NCBI GenBank assembly: GCA_030594905.1
Contig: JAUVEF010000034.1
Span: forward strand, 1-9,026
Direction of reading: 5' to 3'
Length of the DNA: 9,026 nt
Origin: Methanosarcinales archaeon
GTDB taxonomy: Archaea > Halobacteriota > Methanosarcinia > Methanosarcinales > Methanogasteraceae
The first letter of the stretch is position 1. The number at the start of each line of letters is the position of its first letter. A model generated the notes under the pieces. The model searched no databases. It was not told the origin of the DNA and saw only the letters and a program-made list of their open reading frames with translations. Shown here one piece after another: positions 1-6,998 of this stretch. The position numbers were made by a program, and so were the translations under genes.

Positions 1-157
1 GGTCGGCACAGAAAGGTCTGTGACCCAGGTTATGTGGATAAAGTCTCTGCCACAGGCATGTTCATTGTGCGGTCTCAGCGGTGCGAAGAGGCATGACTGA
101 AATTGTACGTTTAGCCCAACCACCGGATTGTACAGATTTCCACAAGATTCCTTTGGT

Positions 158-181
158 AATCTCGTGTAATCTCGTGGTTTT
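158..181 (+). repeat. degenerate TCGTG direct repeat, copy 1
   Basis: Two adjacent 10-base units, AATCTCGTGT and AATCTCGTGG, are followed by TTTT. The same arrangement (two TCTCG units and then GGTTTT) recurs about 7.8 kb away at 7951-7975, and a related ATTCGTG pair lies at 8017-8032. Short dispersed intergenic repeats of this TTCGTGTNATTCGTGGTTT flavour are, from memory, common in environmental bacterial and archaeal genomes. Their function is not established. Confidence 0.5.
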
Positions 182-510
182 ATACGCGGATATCCACAAT
201 ATTGATTAAGTACTCTTAAAACATGTCACATCTCTCTATGACACCCCATGCCATATATGATTCCATATACCTTGTTTTATCCAAGATATAGTCACAGAAT
301 TACACAATAATCAATTAAAAGTTCTGGCACTGAATGAACGAGATCGCTTTCGTGCGTGTCGGCGTGGATCGGCAAAGATGGTGATTTGGCGCGGTCTGAT
401 GATCACTTGTGGTGCTTAATCAAACATAGATGGGGTTGTGCATACGTGGATTAGGTCATTGAGAAATCCGGTCCGGGAATATCGATTGGTTGGAATTTGC
501 CAACAGACGA

Positions 511-535
511 CAAAACCGGAACACGGGGACCCCCG
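511..535 (-). terminator. possible terminator of the 561-1298 gene
   Basis: Downstream of the stop codon on the minus strand there is a GC-rich inverted repeat (CGGGG at 524-528 against CCCCG at 531-535, almost no loop). It is followed by GGTTTT (A4 on the plus strand at 512-515). The loop is too tight for a classical hairpin and the T tract is short, so this is only a candidate. Confidence 0.25.
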
Positions 536-560
536 CGCCCCCTCTTCGCGCTTCCACTAT

Positions 561-1298
561 TCACTGCTTTTTCCTGCGCACCAACCACATCCCGACCAGA
601 ACAATCTCGGCTGCAACAAGCAGCGGCAGGAACCACGACTGTGCATACAACGGTCTCTTGCAGACCTCAACAACGGTCGCATACTCAAAGGTTAAGTTGC
701 CGCTGCCACTCAGAAACTTGCGTGTTGCACTGACGCCTGTTATCACGGTACGCCCCGCCTCTTCCACAGTCTCTCTGTCCTTGATTCCGACGATCGAGTC
801 TATGTTTATGCTATCCGGAATGACGATCGTCCGTTTAATGATGCCCGGATGCCCCTGGATCCAGATACTGTGGCTGCCAGCGTCAAGCGGTGTTGTGACC
901 GCATAGTTAATCGTACTATTGATCAGGAAGGTGCCTGAGACGTTTTTAACAGTTACATTGGCGTGCACGGTCTCTGTCTGCAAAGGATCGTCATCAATAA
1001 TGATGTACGAACCGCTCCATGCAAGAATTTTGTTTTCTGCCTCCCTGATATATGCAGAACGATTCTCAGCCTTTGCGAGGTTTCTCTCGATGATGGTTGC
1101 ATCGTTTTCGGTGTAGGTCTCAGTGATCTGTACGGCAATTGAGTTTGCACGAATGTCTATGTGGTCTGTGTACGTGACGTTCGCAAGAGCGGTGCCTGAC
1201 GATACAAGGATTATGGCGATCATCGCCAGTGTAAGAACAGGAATGAATCGTATCATTTGTGTCATTTGTGTCATTGGTATCATTGGTGTTGTTGTCAT
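561..1298 (-). CDS. signal-peptide type I membrane protein, sequon-rich, function unknown
   Basis: I do not recognise the family. From the start at 1298 the product has 245 residues. A hydrophobic signal segment spans about 16-39 and ends TALA, so cleavage is likely between A39 and N40. A predicted beta-rich extracellular domain follows (about 40-215). One C-terminal membrane helix spans about 222-240 and is followed by RRKKQ, which predicts the bulk outside the cell. Six N-X-S/T sequons are present (N40, N79, N114, N119, N127, N201) and there is one Cys (C213). The frame stays open up to ATG 1421, but that start would add 41 mostly basic residues before the signal peptide. ATG 1298 is preferred. 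ATG 1283 would be leaderless relative to a TATA-like element at 1308-1313, and ATG 1256 is also possible. The gene follows the archaellin operon on the same strand, beyond a 220-base gap and a T7 tract, so it is probably a separate unit. A structural role in the envelope or near the archaellum is only inference. Confidence 0.72.
   Translation of the reverse strand: MTTTPMIPMTQMTQMIRFIPVLTLAMIAIILVSSGTALANVTYTDHIDIRANSIAVQITETYTENDATIIERNLAKAENRSAYIREAENKILAWSGSYIIIDDDPLQTETVHANVTVKNVSGTFLINSTINYAVTTPLDAGSHSIWIQGHPGIIKRTIVIPDSINIDSIVGIKDRETVEEAGRTVITGVSATRKFLSGSGNLTFEYATVVEVCKRPLYAQSWFLPLLVAAEIVLVGMWLVRRKKQ
1252..1290 (-). repeat. imperfect 9-base tandem repeat in the signal-peptide coding region
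   Basis: On the plus strand four 9-base units (TCATTTGTG, TCATTTGTG, TCATTGGTA, TCATTGGTG) follow one another, with a partial unit after them. Read on the minus strand they encode the tripeptides M-I-P, M-T-Q, M-T-Q and the start of M-I-R at the N-terminus of the membrane protein. This supplies several in-frame ATG codons and makes the true start ambiguous. Confidence 0.6.
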
Positions 1299-1440
1299 GG
1301 AACCCCGGTTATAGCGCTTTTTGCGTGTTCTGATTTGTTTTGAGCGAATCGTGTTGACCCTGAGTTTCCTAGTTAGCATGTGCCATTTCAGCAGGTGTCC
1401 TACTAACCTCTTCTCAAGCATGGATTAAAACAGGCGCGTC

Positions 1441-1477
1441 AAAAAAATAATCAGGATGCCGATGCACAACCTGCGCA
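1441..1477 (-). terminator. poly-T terminator of the archaellin operon
   Basis: About 70 bases after the stop codon of the last archaellin gene, the minus strand reads a run of seven T (A7 on the plus strand at 1441-1447). Archaeal transcription usually ends at such T tracts. Just upstream in the transcript a small hairpin is possible between 1472-1477 and 1463-1468 (6 bp with one G-U pair, 3-base loop). Confidence 0.55.
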
Positions 1478-1518
1478 CCGACAGTTCCTGATCAAGTTTC
1501 ATGCAAAGTTGCCGGGGA

Positions 1519-2451
1519 TCACGGATAGAGATCCACGCTTGCATGTGTTCCGAATGACGACGGAGTCGCGAAGTCGACCATGGTTCCCGCACCACCCTCT
1601 GGAATCATGCCGATCGCGACCGTGGTTCGTGGCATGATGCTCAGGGATGACTCACCAAGAGTCTCGTTGTTCGCGGGATCCCGGGTCCATGCTGAACTGA
1701 TATCAGTGTCCAGGTCATTTGGTCCTACCAGTATTACCACCTTCACAAGATCTCCTGTGTTCATCACCGGGTTAGCGCCGGTGTACGACTTGTCCTCATC
1801 CCTGATCTCCTCGATTATGTAGAACTTGTCACAGCGACCGAAGTACGTTGAACTGCTCGTGTTTCCGATACGGTTGGTATCAGATGTACCAGTCTCCGAA
1901 TAGATCACATTGCCACTAAGATGCGCATCCGGACACGCCTTCATGAAGTAGCACAATGTCTCTTCGCCGTCATCAACACCGTCCCGAACCTCGAGCCGGT
2001 AGTATGTACTGATATTGTTCACGTCGCCACCGATCCTTGGCGCATCATCGCCGTCTGTCGCGTTGAGTTCGCCGTAGATGTAGCGGAGATCGTTTGTGGT
2101 TGTGCCGTCTGTTATGGTTATTACCACCTGGTTCATGTCAACAGGCTCGCTCCCCACCTTGAGCGAGCAGCGCATATCCAGCCGGTAGATCTCATCTGAG
2201 TATGTGTCCCAGTCGGATGCGGACGAATTGCTTCCACCTCTCCAGCCTTCGATCGAGTCGATATCGATGTTTGAGGAGACCTCCTTTGTTGCCTCCTTCC
2301 CTGTGGTCTGTGCTTTCTGCTGCAGAACTCCTGATGTCTGTATCAAAACTGCTGCTGCAACCGCAGCGACAAGAACCATCGCAATAAAGATGATTAAAGT
2401 TCCAATCCCCACCTGAGCGCTGCGGTTCTGTGTTATATTGTTTCTTTTCAT
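1519..2451 (-). CDS. archaellin (archaellum filament subunit), fourth gene of the array
   Basis: This is a type B archaellin, the filament subunit of the archaeal motility organelle. Its 310 residues start with a short basic class III signal peptide, then [20 protein letters not shown], the hydrophobic helix that packs in the filament core. By alignment with haloarchaeal RG|QVGIGT, the prepilin-type peptidase should cut between A12 and Q13. The N-terminal block (to about residue 125) is shared with its three paralogues. The centre (about 125-205) is unique and the shortest of the four. The C-terminal block (about 206-310) is conserved and contains IRDEDKSY and [11 protein letters not shown]. 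Unusually it has four cysteines (C95, C167, C173, C207). Several N-glycosylation sequons are present (for example N75, N130, N146, N197). ATG 2451 is preceded by GAGGTGA overlapping the upstream stop. As the most promoter-distal copy it may be a minor subunit. This is inference. Confidence 0.93.
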   Translation of the reverse strand: MKRNNITQNRSAQVGIGTLIIFIAMVLVAAVAAAVLIQTSGVLQQKAQTTGKEATKEVSSNIDIDSIEGWRGGSNSSASDWDTYSDEIYRLDMRCSLKVGSEPVDMNQVVITITDGTTTNDLRYIYGELNATDGDDAPRIGGDVNNISTYYRLEVRDGVDDGEETLCYFMKACPDAHLSGNVIYSETGTSDTNRIGNTSSSTYFGRCDKFYIIEEIRDEDKSYTGANPVMNTGDLVKVVILVGPNDLDTDISSAWTRDPANNETLGESSLSIMPRTTVAIGMIPEGGAGTMVDFATPSSFGTHASVDLYP

Positions 2452-2462
2452 GATTGTTCACC

Positions 2463-3602
2463 TCACGGATACACATCTACGCTCACATGAGTTCCAAACG
2501 ACGATGGCGTCACAAAGTCAACTGTGGTTCCCGCACCACCCTCCGGGATCATGGAAATCGTGACCGTGCTTCTCGGATCGAGATCAAGATTCGCCTCACC
2601 AACAAGCGGATTGTTGTACTGGAACTTGGAGTCAGAGCCATCCTTTGTCGCACCCTGGAGCCAATCGTCCCCCTCGCCTGTGACGATATTCGACGGACCG
2701 GTTAGGACGATCATCTTCACAAGGTCACCTGTGTTCATCACAGGATTGTCAGAGGTGTATGACTTGTCCTCATCCCGGATCTCCTCGACAACATAGAACT
2801 TGTCAGCGCGTGCGAAGTACTCATCCTGTAGTGTACTGCTGATCTTGCCGTACGAATCACTCGCTGCGGTTGTGTTATTGGTGAAGACCCCGGCATCCAC
2901 AGCGAGCACCTCGCCCGATGTCCCTGTCGTGGATGATGCCGCATCACTCCATATAACAGCAGTACCATTGCTGTTCTCGAGTGTGTAATCTATAGCACTG
3001 AGCCCGGTTCCGTTGTAGTCACTGTCAACATGCGCATCAGAATAGACCCTCTTGAATATGTCCATGACCGCGGTGTGACCATCTGCGCCGTTTGTATGCG
3101 TTGTGGTAGTATCGCCATCCACCAGTAGTCGGTATGTCGTATTCGTGAGACCTGCCCCACTCGCACTCGATGTGTATATCCCACTTGACGCACCGGTTAT
3201 CGCCTTCGCGGCAACGAGCGACCCTTCGATATACCTAAGATCGTTTGTCATCGTGCCATCGGTTATGGTGATCACAACTTGATTCAGATCAACAGGCTCA
3301 CTTCCCACCTTCAGCGAGCAGCGCATATCCAGCCGGTAGATCTCATCTGAGAACGAATCGTTCTTGGATGTTGACGAATTAAGACCGCCTCGCCATCCTT
3401 CTATCGAGTCGATGTCGATGTTACTGGAGACCTCTTTTGTGGCTTCCTTTCCTGTGGTCTGTGCTTTCTGCTGCAGGACTCCTGATGTCTGGATCAAAAC
3501 AGCTGCAGCAACCGCAGCAACAAGGACCATCGCAATAAATATTATCAGGGTGCCGATGCCCACCTGGGCACGGCGATCCCGCATAATATTATTCCATTTC
3601 AT
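2463..3602 (-). CDS. archaellin (archaellum filament subunit), third gene of the array
   Basis: Type B archaellin of 379 residues, the longest of the four. The class III signal peptide ([12 protein letters not shown]) precedes QVGIGTLI, with expected cleavage at A12/Q13. The core helix and the block to about residue 125 match the paralogues closely. The unique centre (about 126-275) has many N-X-S/T sequons, as expected for a surface region glycosylated in archaea. The conserved C-terminal block contains [21 protein letters not shown] and MIPEGGAGT, and the protein ends in SVDVYP. There is a single cysteine, C95, in the RCSLKV motif shared with the fourth gene. ATG 3602 has GAGGTGG overlapping the previous stop codon, with 9 bases between the two genes. 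A 131-bp stretch (3385-3515) is identical to the second gene. Family assignment is firm. Which subunit is major cannot be read from sequence. Confidence 0.93.
   Translation of the reverse strand: MKWNNIMRDRRAQVGIGTLIIFIAMVLVAAVAAAVLIQTSGVLQQKAQTTGKEATKEVSSNIDIDSIEGWRGGLNSSTSKNDSFSDEIYRLDMRCSLKVGSEPVDLNQVVITITDGTMTNDLRYIEGSLVAAKAITGASSGIYTSSASGAGLTNTTYRLLVDGDTTTTHTNGADGHTAVMDIFKRVYSDAHVDSDYNGTGLSAIDYTLENSNGTAVIWSDAASSTTGTSGEVLAVDAGVFTNNTTAASDSYGKISSTLQDEYFARADKFYVVEEIRDEDKSYTSDNPVMNTGDLVKMIVLTGPSNIVTGEGDDWLQGATKDGSDSKFQYNNPLVGEANLDLDPRSTVTISMIPEGGAGTTVDFVTPSSFGTHVSVDVYP
3385..3515 (-). repeat. 131-bp identical block, copy in the third archaellin gene
   Basis: This stretch is base-for-base identical to 4414-4544 in the second archaellin gene and includes every synonymous position. 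The matching segments of the first and fourth genes encode almost the same peptide but differ at many third positions. It encodes part of the filament-core helix and the adjacent DSIEGWRGG segment. Confidence 0.85.
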
Positions 3603-3611
3603 AAGTCCACC

Positions 3612-4631
3612 TCACGGATACAGATCCACGCTCGAGTGTGTACCAAACGACGACGGTGTCACAAAAGTGACGTCAGTCGATGCCCCGCCCTCCGGGATCA
3701 TTGAAATCGAGACGGTGGTTCTCGGACCAAGCGTGAGATCAGCTTCGCCCACAAGCGGATGATTGCTCTCCAGTTGTGCATCAACTGTGTCCGCTTCACT
3801 TCCAAGTGCGGCATTTCCGGTGACCGTGCTTGCCGGCGCTGTGAGTATAATGATCTTCACGAGGTCTCCGGTGTTCATCACAGGATTGTCTTTTGTGAAT
3901 GACTTGTCCTCATCCCTGATCTCCTCGATGATGTAGAACATGTCACCACGTGCGAGATAGTTCGTATCATCAGGATAGTCGGTCGAATTGAAGATGCTTG
4001 CATTCACCGCGATCACATCACCGGATCCTTCCGATGCCGGAAGACTCCAGAGCACCGATGTAGAGTTGCTGGCATTGTTATCGCTATCATCACGTGTATC
4101 AGGATATATGCGCCTGAACACATCCAGGAGATCTGAGTTACTGCTTTCATCAACCAGTATCCTGTATGTCGTGTTTGTGATGCCATCGGCGGCAGCCGAT
4201 ACCCACGTCCCGTTTCCAGCGTCGACATAAGCCGTATCAGTCACGAGAGTTCCTTCGATGTACCTGAGGTCGTTTGTGGTCGTACCGTCTGTTATCGTGA
4301 GTACGACCTGATTCATGTCAACAGGCTCACTTCCGACCTTGAGTGATGATCGTATATCGAGCCGGTATATCTGACTTGAGAATGTGTCTGGTTCGCTGCT
4401 GGAAGCTTGTATGCCGCCTCGCCATCCTTCTATCGAGTCGATGTCGATGTTACTGGAGACCTCTTTTGTGGCTTCCTTTCCTGTGGTCTGTGCTTTCTGC
4501 TGCAGGACTCCTGATGTCTGGATCAAAACAGCTGCAGCAACCGCTGCAACAAGGACCATCGCAATAAAGATGATCAAGGTTCCAATCCCCACCTGAGCAC
4601 TACGATTCTGTGTTATATTCTTTCTTTTCAT
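3612..4631 (-). CDS. archaellin (archaellum filament subunit), second gene of the array
   Basis: Type B archaellin of 339 residues from ATG 4631. An upstream in-frame ATG at 4646 overlaps the previous gene's TGA, but the Shine-Dalgarno (GAGGTGGGG, about 4644-4636) lies between the two and directs initiation to 4631. The signal peptide [12 protein letters not shown] is nearly that of the fourth gene, and cleavage is expected before QVGIGT. The central variable region spans about 125-235. The C-terminal block ([39 protein letters not shown], ending VDLYP) is nearly the same as that of the first gene. It contains no cysteine: the RCSLKV position reads RSSLKV. The protein is a visible mosaic, with an N-terminal segment identical in DNA to the third gene and a C-terminus like the first. 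It is probably co-translated with its neighbours. Confidence 0.93.
   Translation of the reverse strand: MKRKNITQNRSAQVGIGTLIIFIAMVLVAAVAAAVLIQTSGVLQQKAQTTGKEATKEVSSNIDIDSIEGWRGGIQASSSEPDTFSSQIYRLDIRSSLKVGSEPVDMNQVVLTITDGTTTNDLRYIEGTLVTDTAYVDAGNGTWVSAAADGITNTTYRILVDESSNSDLLDVFRRIYPDTRDDSDNNASNSTSVLWSLPASEGSGDVIAVNASIFNSTDYPDDTNYLARGDMFYIIEEIRDEDKSFTKDNPVMNTGDLVKIIILTAPASTVTGNAALGSEADTVDAQLESNHPLVGEADLTLGPRTTVSISMIPEGGASTDVTFVTPSSFGTHSSVDLYP
4414..4544 (-). repeat. 131-bp identical block, copy in the second archaellin gene
   Basis: Partner of the 3385-3515 block. Bases immediately outside both ends differ between the copies (G against A at one edge, T against A at the other), so the identity has definite borders. 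Confidence 0.85.
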
Positions 4632-4642
4632 AATTCCCCACC

Positions 4643-5761
4643 TCATGGGTATAGATCAACGCTCGAGTGTGTGCCAAACGACGACGGTGTTACAAAGGTG
4701 ACGTCAGTTGATGCCCCGCCCTCGGGTATCATGGAGATCGAGACTGTAGTTCTCGGACCGAGCGTGAGATCGGCTTCACCTGTGAGCGGATAGTTGTCTG
4801 TGAGAGTGGCGTCATCTCCACCAGTATGTGATTCACCACTGTTGATAGTGCCTGGTCCGGTTAGTATGATGATCTTCACCAGATCCCCGGTATTCATCAC
4901 AGGATTCGCCTTTGTGAATGACTTATCTTCATCCCGGATCTCGTTGATTACGAAGAACATGTCGCCACGCATCAGATACTTGTCCTGAGTTGTGTTGTCA
5001 TACACGTTGTAGGTACCGTCCGTTATCTCGCTGTAGTTGGTGCCACCGCCGTTGACACCATCCCTGAAGACACCGGCATCGACTGCGATTATGGAACCCG
5101 CGTCTTCCGGGTCTGACCACACATACGGATCTGTGTAATTGTATGTGATACCTGCACCTGCGGTACCATCCTCTGCCACAAACTGGTCATCCACATTGGC
5201 ATCCTGGTACGCCCTCTGGATGATGTCTATGGCATCCTCGTTGCTTGCTGTGGTGCCAGAACCGTCTCCATCGACCAGTATCCTGTAGGTCGTATTCGTG
5301 ACACCGATGGCTGCACTTGGTGTGTATCTCCCGGTGTTACTGTCAACAAGTGCTCTTGCGGTCACGAGATCTCCTTCGATGTACCGGAGGTCGTTTGTGG
5401 TCGTGCCGTCTGTTATTGTTATCACGACCTGGTTCATGTCAACAGGCTCACTTCCGACTTTTAGCGATGCTCGCAGATCGAGCCTGTAGATCTGACTCGA
5501 GAATGTGTCTTCTACACTCGAGGAAGCATTCAAGCCGCCTCGCCATCCCTCGATTGAGTCAATGTCAATATTGCTGGAGACTTCCTTTGTCGCCTCCTTT
5601 CCTGTGGTCTGTGCTTTCTGTTGCAGGACTCCTGATGTCTGGATTAAAACAGCCGCAGCGACCGCTGCAACGAGAACCATCGCAATAAAGATGATAAGTG
5701 TTCCAATCCCCACCTGAGCCCGATTGTCTTTGCTAACCCTACGTCTATTCTTTGCTTTCAT
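4643..5761 (-). CDS. archaellin (archaellum filament subunit), first gene of the array
   Basis: Type B archaellin of 372 residues from ATG 5761, the promoter-proximal member and so a good candidate for the major filament subunit (inference). The frame could be read from a TTG at 5794, but GGAGGG at 5774-5769, 7 bases before ATG 5761, supports the shorter form. The signal peptide is longer and more basic than in the other copies ([15 protein letters not shown]), with cleavage expected at A15/Q16 before QVGIGTLI. The core helix and N-terminal block are conserved. The central region (about 130-270) is unique. The C-terminal block contains [21 protein letters not shown] and [15 protein letters not shown], and the protein ends in VDLYP. 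It has no cysteine. The stop codon TGA is at 4643-4645, and GAGGTGGGG for the next gene begins inside it. Confidence 0.93.
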   Translation of the reverse strand: MKAKNRRRVSKDNRAQVGIGTLIIFIAMVLVAAVAAAVLIQTSGVLQQKAQTTGKEATKEVSSNIDIDSIEGWRGGLNASSSVEDTFSSQIYRLDLRASLKVGSEPVDMNQVVITITDGTTTNDLRYIEGDLVTARALVDSNTGRYTPSAAIGVTNTTYRILVDGDGSGTTASNEDAIDIIQRAYQDANVDDQFVAEDGTAGAGITYNYTDPYVWSDPEDAGSIIAVDAGVFRDGVNGGGTNYSEITDGTYNVYDNTTQDKYLMRGDMFFVINEIRDEDKSFTKANPVMNTGDLVKIIILTGPGTINSGESHTGGDDATLTDNYPLTGEADLTLGPRTTVSISMIPEGGASTDVTFVTPSSFGTHSSVDLYP

Positions 5762-5845
5762 TGGACAGCCCTCCTCGTCATTTACATTATCCAACCCGTT
5801 ACCCTAACTCACCCGTTGCAGTAACAATATAAGGATATAAACATT

Positions 5846-5864
5846 GCTTATATATATAGTTTTT
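5846..5864 (-). promoter_or_regulatory. archaellin operon promoter (BRE/TATA)
   Basis: On the minus strand AAAAAC leads into TATATATATAAG (5858-5847), which resembles an archaeal BRE plus TATA box. A start site about 26 bases downstream, near 5827, would give a leader of roughly 65 bases before ATG 5761. A second, weaker TTTATATCC element at about 5842-5834 could serve instead. Confidence 0.6.
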
Positions 5865-5973
5865 GGTTGGAAATTTCAAACGCAGGAGTAATATATCTCA
5901 TAACATATATCTATTGACCTCTGTGTTATTGGCAATTATACATAATGTGTGCAAGTAATGTAGCGGCGTAGCC

Positions 5974-5983
5974 TCCCCGGGGA
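5974..5983. promoter_or_regulatory. 10-bp palindrome upstream of a TATA box
   Basis: TCCCCGGGGA is a perfect palindrome and GC-rich in an AT-rich setting. It ends four bases before the TATA-like ATATAAAT at 5987-5994. The position suits an activator or repressor site, or an extended BRE, for plus-strand transcription. No regulator can be named. Confidence 0.35.
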
Positions 5984-5995
5984 AAGATATAAATA
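5983..5995 (+). promoter_or_regulatory. TATA element for plus-strand gene (distal)
   Basis: AAAGATATAAATA fits an archaeal BRE/TATA. Its spacing puts the transcription start near 6016, exactly where an ATG (6016-6018) lies. This would allow a leaderless start upstream of the annotated prenyltransferase. Confidence 0.45.
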
Positions 5996-6043
5996 TGATT
6001 AGCACCTAATTTATCATGGGAATAGGGAGGCGGAAGCATCGCG

Positions 6044-6055
6044 TATTATATAAAG
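6044..6055 (+). promoter_or_regulatory. TATA element for plus-strand gene (proximal)
   Basis: TTATATAAAG lies about 50 bases before ATG 6101. Initiation near 6076 would give a leader of about 25 bases. This is the alternative promoter that fits the short form of the prenyltransferase. Confidence 0.4.
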
Positions 6056-6100
6056 TGTATACCATATTTATCAATATTCAAAGAGATCACATCGCTTTTG

Positions 6101-6925
6101 ATGGCGAGTTCGATCTTTTTATCTGTCAGTGGCGTTTTGATGCTGTACTTTTCATTTACTATACTTGAATTAACACCGAATCCATTCCTGCTCGCTGCTA
6201 TGTTCTTTGTGATATATAGCGTGTATAGTCTCAACAGAGTGACGGATCAGGAAGAAGACGCCGTGAATATGCCGGAGCGATCCGCTCTTGTGCAGGGTAA
6301 TGAAAAGATCCTGCTGATTCTTGCATCTGTCGCGTATATTGTGGCGCTGTTTCTGGGCTGGCTTGCAAGCCCGTTTGCAGCACTCATACTGCTCGTTCCA
6401 ATCGTGTTAGGGATCGCATACAGCAAGGATATCTTTTCGATATTTGGAATCCCACGATTGAAGGATATATTATTTGTAAAGAGTTTTGTTGTTGCTTTAA
6501 GCTGGGCTGCATGTGGAGCGCTTTTGCCTGCACTTTATCTCGAAAGTCTCACCAAACTCTGGTTTTTGTTCCCCTTCGTCTTCATCAAAATGTTTATCAA
6601 CACCGTTCTGTTCGATGTCAGGGATGTGAATGGTGATACGCTGAATGGTGTGAATACGGTCCCGGTCGTTATAGGAGTATCGTGGACTAAGCGATTGCTG
6701 CTAACCCTCCAGACTCTGCTTACTGTGTGGACCGCACTGTTTTTAGATTTGTTCAACGATTATTCTCTTATCTTGATCGCCAGTATGGTATATGGGTATC
6801 TGTACATTTTATACTTCTGTACCGAAAATACTCGCAACAAGACCCTGATAGATATATTGGTGGACGGAGAGTGGATTATTATGGGTCTCGGGCTCTGGGT
6901 ATATGTGGGCGTATGCCCGGTGTAA
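6101..6925 (+). CDS. UbiA-family membrane prenyltransferase
   Basis: This integral membrane enzyme is of the UbiA superfamily, which transfers isoprenoid chains from their diphosphates to lipid or aromatic acceptors. From ATG 6101 it has 274 residues and about eight hydrophobic segments. Both Mg-diphosphate motifs are visible: NRVTDQEED (N45, D49, D53) and DVRDVNGD (D172, D175, D179). The YSKDIF segment and RLKDILFVKS after the fourth or fifth helix are also typical. The first motif lacks the RPxRP tail of archaeal digeranylgeranylglyceryl-phosphate synthases and reads NMPER, so this is probably another branch. The acceptor cannot be assigned. The start is uncertain: TTG 6098 directly precedes the ATG, the Shine-Dalgarno is weak, and the frame stays open back to 6026, encoding YLSIFKEITSLL, which looks like a genuine UbiA N-terminus. 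The gene is divergent from the archaellins, and the regulator gene begins 73 bases downstream. Confidence 0.85.
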   Translation: MASSIFLSVSGVLMLYFSFTILELTPNPFLLAAMFFVIYSVYSLNRVTDQEEDAVNMPERSALVQGNEKILLILASVAYIVALFLGWLASPFAALILLVPIVLGIAYSKDIFSIFGIPRLKDILFVKSFVVALSWAACGALLPALYLESLTKLWFLFPFVFIKMFINTVLFDVRDVNGDTLNGVNTVPVVIGVSWTKRLLLTLQTLLTVWTALFLDLFNDYSLILIASMVYGYLYILYFCTENTRNKTLIDILVDGEWIIMGLGLWVYVGVCPV

Positions 6926-6964
6926 AATTTCTCTCTGACCGAGAAAAAACTCTCGATACCAAAA

Positions 6965-6975
6965 TGTTTAATAGA
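6965..6975 (+). promoter_or_regulatory. TATA-like element of the FilR1-domain regulator
   Basis: TTTAATA at 6967-6973 is preceded by AAAATG. The expected start of transcription is near 6996, three bases before ATG 6999. No Shine-Dalgarno is present, so the message is probably leaderless or nearly so. Confidence 0.45.
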
Positions 6976-6998
6976 CATATCGCATAATAATTACATGC

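Larger units (their letters stand above)
1..560. other. intergenic region without a supportable gene
   Basis: No convincing gene is seen here. Two plus-strand frames run open from the left edge to TGA stops at 94-96 and about 107. Neither short peptide resembles a family I know, so a gene tail entering from the left cannot be confirmed or excluded. The middle part (about 190-330) is AT-rich. A degenerate direct repeat of the TCGTG type lies at 158-181 and is listed separately. The right end (about 505-540) lies downstream of the minus-strand membrane protein gene and holds a GC-rich inverted repeat. Short ORFs at 438-733 lie mostly antisense to the 561-1298 gene and are treated as shadows. 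Confidence 0.6.
5762..6100. other. divergent promoter region between archaellins and the UbiA-like gene
   Basis: This AT-rich 340-base region separates the minus-strand archaellin operon from the plus-strand prenyltransferase. It holds the archaellin TATA element and leader, two TATA-like elements for the plus strand, a 10-bp palindrome, and possibly the unrecognised 5' end of the prenyltransferase gene. I see no separate gene in it. Confidence 0.7.

Noticed and set aside
1..107. Open frames entering from the left edge on the plus strand
   Set aside because: Two frames are open for about 30 codons and neither peptide is recognisable. Chance openness over this length is common.
438..906. Plus-strand ORFs of 78-138 codons opposite the membrane-protein gene
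   Set aside because: They are mostly antisense to a gene with a clear signal peptide and anchor, and lack family resemblance.
4631..4646. Start of archaellin gene 2 at ATG 4646
   Set aside because: The Shine-Dalgarno lies within the codons that follow it, and the signal peptide of the paralogues aligns with ATG 4631.
1519..5761. Repetitive array that might suggest CRISPR or a mobile-element array
   Set aside because: The repeats are about 1.1 kb coding units with intact archaellin frames. There are no short regular repeats with spacers and no transposase.
6928..6946. Hairpin TTTCTC/GAGAAA after the UbiA-like gene as terminator
   Set aside because: The stem is AT-rich, the loop is 7 bases, and no T tract follows on the plus strand.
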